Below, one piece after another: positions 9,286 through 16,256 of a stretch of 64,000 nucleotides of DNA. The stretch spans positions 747,787 to 811,786 of the forward strand of contig NZ_JAJOYX010000002.1 of the NCBI RefSeq assembly GCF_022565915.1, written 5' to 3'. The notes below the pieces were generated by a model that saw only the letters and a program-made list of their open reading frames with translations, did no database searches and had not been told where the DNA came from. The translations under genes were made by a program, and so were the position numbers. How positions within the stretch are numbered: the stretch's first letter is position 1; every line of letters begins with the position of its first letter. The DNA comes from Nesterenkonia sp. LB17 (GTDB lineage: Bacteria; Actinomycetota; Actinomycetes; Actinomycetales; Micrococcaceae).

Positions 9286-10941
9286 TCACATCCTTTCGGG
9301 TGCGGTGACGCCGAGCAGCGCCAGTCCGTTGCGCAGCACCTGGGCGGTGGCGTCGTTGAGCCAGAGCCGGGTGCGGTTGAGATCGGTGACCGGGTCCTGG
9401 ACGCCGTCGGGGCTGACGCTGGGCGCCACCCGGCACACGGCGTACCAGCCGTGATAGGCGCTGGCCAGGGACTCCAGGTAGCGCGCCACCCGGTGGGGTT
9501 CGCGCAGCTCGGCTGCCGAGGCCACCACGGAGGTGAAGCGTCCCAGGTGGGAGAGCAGCTCCTCCTCGGTCTCATGCGTCAGCAGCCCGGCATCGAAGCC
9601 GTCGCGGTCCACTCCGGCGGCCTCGGCGTTGCGCGCGGCATTGCGGGAGCGGGCATGGGCGTACTGGACATAGAAGACCGGATTGTCATTGGTCCGCGAC
9701 TGCAGCAGCTCTGGGTCCACGTCGATCGGGGAGTTCGCTGGGAACCGGGCCAGCGTGTAGCGCAGCGCGTCGGCGCCGAGCCAATCGATCAGGTCGGTGA
9801 GCTCGATGATGTTGCCGGCGCGCTTGGACAGCTTCGCGCCGCGGATCGACATCAGCTGCCCGATGAGCACCTCGATGTTGCGCTGCGGATCGTCACCGGC
9901 GCAGGCGGCGATGGCCTTGAGCCGGGAGACGTAGCCGTGGTGGTCCGCGCCGAGCAGGTAGATCTTCTCCGTGAAGCCTCGCTCCCGCTTGGAGAGGTAG
10001 TAGGCGGCGTCGGCGGCGAAGTAGGTGGGCTCACCGTCGGCCTTGAAGAGCACCCGGTCCTTGTCATCACCGAAGTCGGTGGTGCGCAGCCAGACGGCGC
10101 CGTCGCGGTCCTCGATGTGGCCCTGCTCGCGCAGCGTCTCCACCGCGGCGGCGACCTTGCCCTCGGCGTGGAGGGCCTGCTCGGAGTAGAAGACGTCGAA
10201 GTGCACGCCGAACGCGGTCAGGGTGTCCTTGATCTGACCCATCTGCGCCTGGAAGCCCAGCTCGCGCACGATCGGCAGCGCCTCTTCGCGGGGCATGTCC
10301 TTGACGTCCGGGCGGGCGGCGAGGATCTCGTCGGCCAGCTCGATGACATAGTCACCGGGGTAGCCGCCCTGCGGGACGTCCTCGCCGTGGATGCGGGAGA
10401 GCACCGAGTGGCCGAAGACGTTCATCTGGTTGCCGGCGTCGTTGACGTAGTACTCGTTGGCGACCGTGGCGCCGGAGGCGCGCAGCAGCCGGCCGATGGC
10501 GTCGCCGAGCGCGGCCCAGCGGGTGTGCCCGATGTGCAGCGGTCCGGTGGGGTTCGCGGAGACGAATTCGACGTTGACGCTCCGCCCGGCCAGCGCCTCG
10601 TTGTGACCGAAGGTGTCCCCTGTTTCGACGATCGTGCGGGCAAGCTCCCCTGCGGCGGCGGAGTCCACGGTGATGTTGATGAACCCGGGGCCCGCGATCT
10701 CGATGCGCTCCACGCCGGCGACCTGCTCCAGCCTGGCGCCGACGATCTCGGCGAACGCACGCGGGGGCATCCCGGCCTTCTTGGCCAGCTGCAGGGCGAT
10801 GGTGGTGGCCCAGTCGCCGTGCTCGCGATTCTTGGGGCGCTCGATGACGACGTTCTCGGGGAGATCGACGCTCAGCTCACCGGCTTCGACAGCCTCGGCG
10901 AGCACGCTCTTGACAACGGTGGAGAGTTCTTCTGGAGTCAC
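9286..10941 (-). CDS. argS: Arginyl-tRNA synthetase
   Basis: A class-I aminoacyl-tRNA synthetase of 551 residues. The HIGH signature appears as GPLHIGHTR and the KMSKS counterpart as AKLSKRAGN; the C-terminal anticodon-binding domain ends in YHGWYAVCRVAP and VLRNGLALLGVTAPERM. The start is a GTG at 10941, only six bases after a good -10 hexamer TAGACT (minus strand, 10953-10948), so the mRNA is probably leaderless. It heads the lysine/threonine gene group; lysA follows at once. Confidence 0.96.
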   Translation of the reverse strand: MTPEELSTVVKSVLAEAVEAGELSVDLPENVVIERPKNREHGDWATTIALQLAKKAGMPPRAFAEIVGARLEQVAGVERIEIAGPGFINITVDSAAAGELARTIVETGDTFGHNEALAGRSVNVEFVSANPTGPLHIGHTRWAALGDAIGRLLRASGATVANEYYVNDAGNQMNVFGHSVLSRIHGEDVPQGGYPGDYVIELADEILAARPDVKDMPREEALPIVRELGFQAQMGQIKDTLTAFGVHFDVFYSEQALHAEGKVAAAVETLREQGHIEDRDGAVWLRTTDFGDDKDRVLFKADGEPTYFAADAAYYLSKRERGFTEKIYLLGADHHGYVSRLKAIAACAGDDPQRNIEVLIGQLMSIRGAKLSKRAGNIIELTDLIDWLGADALRYTLARFPANSPIDVDPELLQSRTNDNPVFYVQYAHARSRNAARNAEAAGVDRDGFDAGLLTHETEEELLSHLGRFTSVVASAAELREPHRVARYLESLASAYHGWYAVCRVAPSVSPDGVQDPVTDLNRTRLWLNDATAQVLRNGLALLGVTAPERM

Positions 10942-10991
10942 CGGAACAGTCTACGCGGTCCGCCCCGGGAGCCGGGTCAGCACAGGATGGC

Positions 10992-11744
10992 TCAGCTGAG
11001 CAGACCGAGCACACCGCTGATGCTCAGGTAGACGCCGAGTCCCGCCAGGGTCAGGCCGCTGCCCATCTCGATGCGTCCGGTCACCACGGGGTTCGAGAGC
11101 CAGGAGTTCGCGGCATCGACCAGCAGCACGACACCGATCAGGTAGAGCCACATGCTGGCGGCCACAGTGCCGCCGAGCACCCCGATCGCAAAGGCCGGGG
11201 AGGCTCCGACGGGAGTGAACTGCGGGAAAAGTGCCAGGAAGAACAGACCGACCTTCGGGTTGGTCATGCAGCTGCCCAGCCCGATCAGGAATGTGCCGCG
11301 GAAGCTGGTGATGTCGCGGCGGGTGCGACGGCGGGGGGAGTCCTCCGATCCGCGAGCGCCTGGGCCCTCCTCCGCTGCGGGGGGTTGGGGATCGTAGGGG
11401 CCCCCGACCAGCACGGGAACTTCGACGTCGGCGCGGGCCAGTCGGTGCGCCTTCAACGTGATCGAGGCGCTGCGCACCGCGCGGGCACCGAGGAAGATCA
11501 CGTAGAGGCCGCCGACGAGGCTGAGCAGCTCATAGGCCACCGGGGAGGCCTGGAACAGCGCCGCCAGGCCGGTGGCGGCCAGCGCCGCCCAGATCAGCGC
11601 GGCCACTGAGGATCCGGTCGCCGCGCCGAGGCCTGCCCGGCGGGAGAGCAGCGCATTGCGCAGAGACAGCATGGTGTCCTGCCCCGGGGTGATAGCCAGG
11701 ACGGCGGAGACGGCGAGCAGACCGAAATAGCTGGAGAGTGTCAC
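10992..11744 (-). CDS. LysE-family amino acid exporter with a charged insert
   Basis: A membrane protein of 250 residues starting at GTG 11744. The N-terminal FGLLAVSAVLAITPGQDTMLSLRNAL is the LysE/RhtB family signature, and about six membrane helices are evident. The family exports amino acids or their analogues. Between helices 3 and 4 there is an insert of about 45 residues rich in Pro, Glu and Arg (near PYDPQPPAAEEG), which makes the protein longer than the usual 205-210 residues. It is divergent from a LysR-type gene, an arrangement like lysE-lysG, so regulation by that protein is likely. Substrate cannot be told from sequence. Confidence 0.88.
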   Translation of the reverse strand: MTLSSYFGLLAVSAVLAITPGQDTMLSLRNALLSRRAGLGAATGSSVAALIWAALAATGLAALFQASPVAYELLSLVGGLYVIFLGARAVRSASITLKAHRLARADVEVPVLVGGPYDPQPPAAEEGPGARGSEDSPRRRTRRDITSFRGTFLIGLGSCMTNPKVGLFFLALFPQFTPVGASPAFAIGVLGGTVAASMWLYLIGVVLLVDAANSWLSNPVVTGRIEMGSGLTLAGLGVYLSISGVLGLLS

Positions 11745-11834
11745 AGCTCCATCCTGGGACACCACACCGATCAGGACAAGCAGATAAAAGCTTAAGACTG
11801 TTCGGTATAAACGAATCTGCGCCATACTGGTGCC
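11745..11834. promoter_or_regulatory. Divergent promoter region with a LysR-type inverted repeat
   Basis: The 90-base gap contains TTCGGTATAAACGAA at 11801-11815, an interrupted palindrome with T-N11-A spacing and TTCG/CGAA arms as expected for a LysR-type regulator. The hexamer CATACT at 11823-11828 lies six bases before the lysR ATG, which suggests a leaderless lysR transcript. The reverse TTATAC inside the palindrome could be the -10 of the exporter gene. Confidence 0.55.
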
Positions 11835-12752
11835 ATGTTGAACCCTCACAGGCTGCGCGTGCTGCACTCTGTGATCGCCACCGGCTCGATCCAGGGCGCC
11901 GCGCGCAGCCTGCACTTCTCCCCCGCCACGGTGAGCCAACATATGAGCATCCTTGCGCAGGAGACCGGGCTCAAGCTCTTCGAGCGCAGCGGTCGCGGAC
12001 TCACCCCGACGACGGCGGCACTGTCCCTGGCACGGGGCAGCGCCGCCGTGCTGCAGGGTCTCGACGAGCTGGACCGTCAGGTGGAGAGCCTGCGGCTGGG
12101 CCGGTCCAGCCACCTGATGCTCGCCAGCTTCACCTCCGCGGCGAGGGAGTGGCTGCCTCGTGTGGTCGCCACCCTGCGCGCCAAGGACCCTGGGATGACG
12201 GTGCAGATCAGCCTCAACGAGCCCTACGCCGAGAAGACCGGACGTCCGGTGGACATCGACATCCGCAATGAGTCACCGCTGGAGCCCGAAGAACACTTCA
12301 AGGGATATCTGCGGCACCTGCTTCGGCACGAGGACTTCGCCGTCGTCGTTCCTGCTGATCATCCGCTCGCGGACTCTGCGACGGTGGAGGTCCAGGAGCT
12401 CAGCAATCAGATGTGGGTGGACCATGACATCAAGGACAGCCCCAACGGCAGGATGATCCGCACCGCCTGCCAGGCCGCCGGATTCGTGCCCCAGTTCGCG
12501 GCCCGGCTCGATGACCACAACGCCGCCCTGTCTCTGGTGGCGGCTGGACTCGGGATCACCGTGCTCCCCCACCTGGCTCTGCGCGATCTCCCGCTCGGCA
12601 CGGTGGTCCGCCCGCTGCGAAATCCCAAGGTGCAGCGCCGGATCGTCGCCCACGTGAAACAAGATCGCGCAGGCGAGGAGCTGGTCGTGGCGGCACTTGA
12701 GGTGCTGCGCGAAGAATCCGAGAAATCACTCGACGAAGAACCCTTGACCTGA
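11835..12752 (+). CDS. LysR-family transcriptional regulator
   Basis: A 305-residue protein with an N-terminal winged helix (LNPHRLRVLHSVIATGSIQGAARSLHFSPATVSQHMSILAQETG) and a C-terminal substrate-binding domain. It sits head to head with a LysE-type exporter, so its likely job is to switch that exporter on in response to an amino acid. The start ATG has no Shine-Dalgarno sequence and lies six bases after a -10-like hexamer. Confidence 0.92.
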   Translation: MLNPHRLRVLHSVIATGSIQGAARSLHFSPATVSQHMSILAQETGLKLFERSGRGLTPTTAALSLARGSAAVLQGLDELDRQVESLRLGRSSHLMLASFTSAAREWLPRVVATLRAKDPGMTVQISLNEPYAEKTGRPVDIDIRNESPLEPEEHFKGYLRHLLRHEDFAVVVPADHPLADSATVEVQELSNQMWVDHDIKDSPNGRMIRTACQAAGFVPQFAARLDDHNAALSLVAAGLGITVLPHLALRDLPLGTVVRPLRNPKVQRRIVAHVKQDRAGEELVVAALEVLREESEKSLDEEPLT

Positions 12753-12786
12753 CCCCTCAGCAGTCCTAATGTACAACCACATGGTT
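12744..12786 (+). promoter_or_regulatory. Promoter and operator of the ArsR-family gene
   Basis: TTGACC at 12744-12749 and TAATGT at 12767-12772 are separated by 17 bases, a good housekeeping promoter. The predicted transcription start falls at about 12779-12781, i.e. on the ATG at 12781. The palindrome AACCA-CA-TGGTT at 12775-12786 lies right over it and is a plausible operator for the encoded ArsR-type repressor. Confidence 0.7.
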
Positions 12787-13155
12787 ATACGTTCTGAGGT
12801 GTCGGCTCCCCCCAGTGACGCCCAGGTGGACCGGATCTTCCGGGCCCTGGCAGACGCCACTCGCAGGGACATCGTCAGGCGCACCCTCGGTGAGGAGGCA
12901 ACAGTCTCCGCCCTGGCCGCGCTCTATGAGATGTCCTTCGCCGCCGTGCAGAAGCACGTCAGCGTCCTCGAAAGCGCCGATCTGGTGACCAAGCGCCGGC
13001 AAGGGCGCGAACGCCTGGTCCGCGGCAACCCTGACACCATCCGTGGAGCCCAGGCACTGCTCGATGAGTACGCGCGCATCTGGCAGGGCCGCATCTCCCG
13101 CCTGGACGCCCTCCTGGCGGACACCACGACGCAAGACACCAGTGGGCAGCACTGA
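12781..13155 (+). CDS. ArsR-family (metalloregulator-fold) transcriptional repressor
   Basis: A 124-residue winged-helix protein (IFRALADATRRDIVRRTL, then VSALAALYEMSFAAVQKHVSVLESADLVTKRRQGRER). It lacks the metal-binding CVCDL motif of true ArsR, and belongs to the group that controls SRPBCC/AHSA1 genes. An ATG at 12769 lies inside the predicted -10 hexamer, so I take the ATG at 12781, on a leaderless transcript. The downstream SRPBCC gene starts 16 bases after the stop. Autorepression through the palindrome at 12775-12786 is inferred. Confidence 0.92.
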   Translation: MVIRSEVSAPPSDAQVDRIFRALADATRRDIVRRTLGEEATVSALAALYEMSFAAVQKHVSVLESADLVTKRRQGRERLVRGNPDTIRGAQALLDEYARIWQGRISRLDALLADTTTQDTSGQH

Positions 13156-13171
13156 TACAGAAAGGCTCGTC

Positions 13172-14158
13172 ATGCCCATCACCTCAGTCACCAAGGACGC
13201 CGAAGCATTGACCATGACTGTGGTCTCCGACTTCTCCGTGCCGGTCCAGCGGCTCTGGGACGCCCACGCCGACCCCCGCCAGCTTGAGAAGTTCTGGGGA
13301 CCCGAAGACTGGCCGGCAACCTTCACCCGCCACGACTTCCACCCCGGGGGCCGTTCGCACTACTGGATGACCGGCCCGGACGGCACTCGGGCCGCGGGCT
13401 ACTGGGAGTTCCTCGCCATTGACCCCGGGCGCTCCTTCGAGGTCACCGATGGCTTCGCGGACGAGTCTGGCACACCGAATCCGGAGATGCCGCAGATGCG
13501 CCTGCGCCTGACCTTCGCCGAGACTCCGCATGGATCCAGGCTGACCTCGACCTCCTGGTTCAACTCCACCGAGGACTATCGGCAGCTGCTCGAGATGGGC
13601 ATGGAAGAGGGCCTGACCTCGGCCATGGGCCAGATGGATGCGGTCCTGGAGGATCTCTCCTCCTTCGCCGCCGGCAGGGGCGCCCAGACCCAGATGCTCA
13701 CCGACACCAAGGTGCGGATCAGTCGGATCATCCGCGGAACTCCCGAGAAGGTCTGGCAGGCCCATCGTGACCCAGACCTGATGCGGCGCTGGCTCCTGGG
13801 CCCGGACGGATGGCGCATGAGGGAATGCCAGCTCGGCGAGAAGGTCGGCGAGAGCTACCGCTTCGTCTGGGAGCGGGAGGAGGACGGTTCGGACAGCTTC
13901 GCCTTCTTCGGCGAGCTCAAAGAGCTCGACGCGCCCCACCGTGAAGTGACCACCGAAAACATGGAGGGGATGCCCTGTCCCCCCAACATCAATGAGCAGA
14001 CCCTGACACCGGTCCACGGCGGCACCCTTCTCACCGTGGTGATCACCTACCCCGACAAGGAGACCCGCGACATCGTCCTGGGAACGGGCATGGCAGACGG
14101 CATGGAAGCCAGCTACGCCAGGCTGGAGGCGGTCTTGACAGCCTCCTCCCGGTCATAG
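13172..14158 (+). CDS. Tandem SRPBCC (AHSA1-like) two-domain protein
   Basis: A 328-residue protein with two consecutive START-like/AHSA1 domains. The first (about 1-165) contains FSVPVQRLWDAHADPRQLEKFWGPEDWPATF, the second (about 172-325) RGTPEKVWQAHRDPDLMRRWLLGPDGWRM. Members usually have a single domain of about 150 residues, so this is a fusion or internal duplication. The ATG at 13172 follows AAAGG. It is coupled to an ArsR-type repressor upstream and a VOC protein downstream, a common actinobacterial combination whose physiological ligand is generally unknown. Confidence 0.88.
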   Translation: MPITSVTKDAEALTMTVVSDFSVPVQRLWDAHADPRQLEKFWGPEDWPATFTRHDFHPGGRSHYWMTGPDGTRAAGYWEFLAIDPGRSFEVTDGFADESGTPNPEMPQMRLRLTFAETPHGSRLTSTSWFNSTEDYRQLLEMGMEEGLTSAMGQMDAVLEDLSSFAAGRGAQTQMLTDTKVRISRIIRGTPEKVWQAHRDPDLMRRWLLGPDGWRMRECQLGEKVGESYRFVWEREEDGSDSFAFFGELKELDAPHREVTTENMEGMPCPPNINEQTLTPVHGGTLLTVVITYPDKETRDIVLGTGMADGMEASYARLEAVLTASSRS

Positions 14159-14212
14159 CGGCAGGCTCATCCCGACCACGCCCCCGACCAATATCAGTGA
14201 GGACCTGTATCG

Positions 14213-14608
14213 ATGCCGCAGCCATTCACCATCACCCTGCCGATCGCTGATCGTCGCCGCTCCCACACGTTCTACCGGGACGGCCTCGGGCTCGATCCGG
14301 TGGGTGACGTGGCGCAGGACGGCCTCCCCGAACCGCTGCAGTTTCGACTGCTCGGGGAGGCCTACCTCTGCCTGGTCCCCACCGAGGCCTTCGACTGGGT
14401 GCTGGGTCCCCGCGAGCTGTCCCCGGCGGAACACAGCGAGTGCCTGCTGGGCATCGCCCTCGCTGATGCCCAACAGGTCACCGCCATGACCGAACGACTG
14501 GTCACAGGCGGGGGCACGGTGCTCACCCCACCCACCCACCAGCCCTGGGGATTCGAGTCCCTTGTGGCGGACCCAGATGGTCACACCTGGCAGCTCTACG
14601 TCGGGTGA
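14213..14608 (+). CDS. VOC (glyoxalase/bleomycin resistance) family protein
   Basis: A 131-residue protein with the paired beta-alpha-beta-beta-beta modules of the vicinal oxygen chelate fold: ITLPIADRRRSHTFYRDGLGLDPVGD at the start and WGFESLVADPDGHTWQLYVG at the end. The terminal EADPDG-like motif supports a metal site, though the first-module ligand is unclear. It is third in the ArsR/SRPBCC operon. Function could be detoxification or resistance; I cannot specify the substrate. Confidence 0.85.
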   Translation: MPQPFTITLPIADRRRSHTFYRDGLGLDPVGDVAQDGLPEPLQFRLLGEAYLCLVPTEAFDWVLGPRELSPAEHSECLLGIALADAQQVTAMTERLVTGGGTVLTPPTHQPWGFESLVADPDGHTWQLYVG

Positions 14609-14709
14609 GCCAGAGATCTCCTCGGCCCGATGGGAAGGAGCACCCCAAGCGGCTCATCATGGTCCTCGGCGGTGCATCAATGCAACCGCGTTCCGGCCGG
14701 TCGGAGATC

Positions 14710-15492
14710 TCAGGAGCGGACCTGGCGATCGCCTTCCTCGTCACCGCTCTCTTCCTCGTCACTCGCTGCACCGTCCTTCTGCGAATCCTCACCCTTGGGG
14801 CGCCGTACCAGCAGGTAGGTCGCGCCGAAGAGCAGCACGCCTGCGCCGATCGCCGCGGCGATCGCCCACTCCTCCCCCACCAGATCGTCCAGGAAGGACC
14901 GCGCAGGGGACTCTGGATCGACGAGGGCGACCACCACGAAGGCGGTCACGACAAATGTGGCCAGAATCGTCCCCAGTCGCCGCCACCACCGCGAGGATCC
15001 GACCTTCTGCAGAGAATGCCCGGCCTTGGCCACCTGTTTGGCGCGCAGCACCCGCAGCGCCCCGACGCTGCGCAGAAGACGCAGGAGCTGCATGGGACCG
15101 ACGCTGAAGACCACGCCGACGATGACCAGCACGCTCAGACCCACGAGCCACCAGTTGCGGCGCAGCCAGTCGATCTTCTTGGGCGACACCAGGAACAGCA
15201 CGATGGTCTCGAAGATCAGCACCACACTGGTGATCCAGAGCCCCACGTGGCCGATCATCTCGAAGGGCTCATCCAGGAGGGTGAGGAAGACCGCGGGGAC
15301 CGACACCACGGCCGCGATCAGCACCGGCCAGGCAAGCCTGTCCTCCCAGCGCTCTTCGAGCTCGCGGGCTCGGTCCTGGGACGCTCTGCCGCTGGCAGTC
15401 TCGGCGAGCTCTCCCGCGGCGGCGGAAGCACGCTGCCTCTTGGACTCTGGACCGCGCTCGTGTTCGTCGGCGGAGGTGGGTGCGGAAGTCAT
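14710..15492 (-). CDS. Voltage-sensor-like ion channel family membrane protein
   Basis: A 260-residue protein with a charged N-terminal tail of about 50 residues, then helices resembling S1 (LAWPVLIAAVVSVPAVFL), S2 (LWITSVVLIFETIVLFLVSP), S3 (WWLVGLSVLVIVGVVFS) and an S4-like arginine ladder (LLRLLRSVGALRVLRAKQVAKAG). Two further hydrophobic segments follow, but I see no TVGYG-type potassium filter. It is thus a voltage-sensor-fold protein with an unusual or absent pore. The C terminus is very acidic. The gene is convergent with the VOC gene. Confidence 0.7.
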   Translation of the reverse strand: MTSAPTSADEHERGPESKRQRASAAAGELAETASGRASQDRARELEERWEDRLAWPVLIAAVVSVPAVFLTLLDEPFEMIGHVGLWITSVVLIFETIVLFLVSPKKIDWLRRNWWLVGLSVLVIVGVVFSVGPMQLLRLLRSVGALRVLRAKQVAKAGHSLQKVGSSRWWRRLGTILATFVVTAFVVVALVDPESPARSFLDDLVGEEWAIAAAIGAGVLLFGATYLLVRRPKGEDSQKDGAASDEEESGDEEGDRQVRS

Positions 15493-15629
15493 AGTCCCAG
15501 GGTAGAGGGGTTCTCAGCCGGTTGAGCGAGGCATCGGGCCGCCGAGGTGTGCGACCGCGCCGCGGCACTTCGCAGTCGATCGATCGTGAGTCGCCTGGTC
15601 CCGCGCGGCGAGATCCTCGGCCAAGGCGC

Positions 15630-15670
15630 AAAAAAAGGCCCGCATCCTTGCCGAGACAAGAATGCGGACC
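15630..15670 (-). terminator. Terminator after tRNA-Arg
   Basis: On the minus strand a 14-bp stem (GGTCCGCATTCTTG pairing with CAAGGATGCGGGCC, one mismatch) with a 6-base loop is followed by a run of seven U. It lies just downstream of the tRNA-Arg and is a textbook intrinsic terminator. Confidence 0.88.
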
Positions 15671-15683
15671 TGATTTCTCTGTG

Positions 15684-15756
15684 TGCCCCCGGCGGGAATC
15701 GAACCCACGACTTTTGGTACCGGAAACCAACGCTCTATCCCCTGAGCTACGGAGGC
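15684..15756 (-). tRNA. tRNA-Arg (anticodon CCG)
   Basis: The reverse complement folds as a full cloverleaf of 73 bases: acceptor GCCTCCG with CGGGGGC, D-arm GCTC...GAGC, anticodon stem TTGGT/ACCAA with loop TTCCGGT, and T-arm GCGGG...CCCGC with GTTCGATTC. The anticodon CCG reads CGG arginine codons. CCA is not encoded. Confidence 0.95.
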
Positions 15757-15835
15757 CCGCCAGCTGTGCAATTCAAGGAACCGAGTTCCTCGAGCAACTG
15801 ACCGATTCAGATTACCAGCACCGCACCGGTTCCAC

Positions 15836-16156
15836 CTAGCCGGTCACCGAGGTGGTGTAGCTCCACAGCTCCGCGGACATCCCCACGGGCTTCTTCGGCG
15901 ACTCCCCGGAACCGGACTCGCCGCCGCTGTGGGACTTCTGGAAGTCCTGCGAGGTGCGCCAGTTCTCAAACGCCTCCTCCGTGGCCCAGCGGGTGATGAC
16001 CAGCCAGGTCGTGCGCTCGTCGGCAGGCTTGAGCAGCTCAAAGCCCTCGAAGCCTTCGGTGCCCTCCATGGAGTCGCGGCGAGCGGCGAACCGCTTGCCG
16101 AGTTCATCGCCGGAGTCGGCAGGGACAGTGATGGCGTTGATCTTGATGATGCTCAT
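15836..16156 (-). CDS. MhuD/IsdG-like haem-degrading monooxygenase (ABM domain)
   Basis: A 106-residue ferredoxin-fold protein of the antibiotic biosynthesis monooxygenase family. The N terminus IIKINAITVPADSGDELGKRFAARRDSMEGTEGFEGFELLKP resembles mycobacterial MhuD, including an asparagine at the position of the haem-pocket Asn, and a histidine in the segment after FENWRTSQDF fits the axial ligand. Such enzymes open haem to free iron. No haem transport gene is adjacent, so the functional call rests on the family only; a generic ABM-domain enzyme is the alternative. Confidence 0.75.
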   Translation of the reverse strand: MSIIKINAITVPADSGDELGKRFAARRDSMEGTEGFEGFELLKPADERTTWLVITRWATEEAFENWRTSQDFQKSHSGGESGSGESPKKPVGMSAELWSYTTSVTG

Positions 16157-16256
16157 AGGGCCATCTTCGCAAAGTCAGCGGCGTCCGCAACAGCAGCCGC
16201 GCGAATCCACGGTGAGCTCGGGACGGCAGCCTCGTGCCGCGGAGCCCGCGCCGCTG

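Noticed and set aside
12769..12780. An upstream ATG for the ArsR-family gene
   Set aside because: It lies inside the predicted -10 hexamer TAATGT, so it would not be transcribed; the ATG at 12781 coincides with the predicted start of the RNA.
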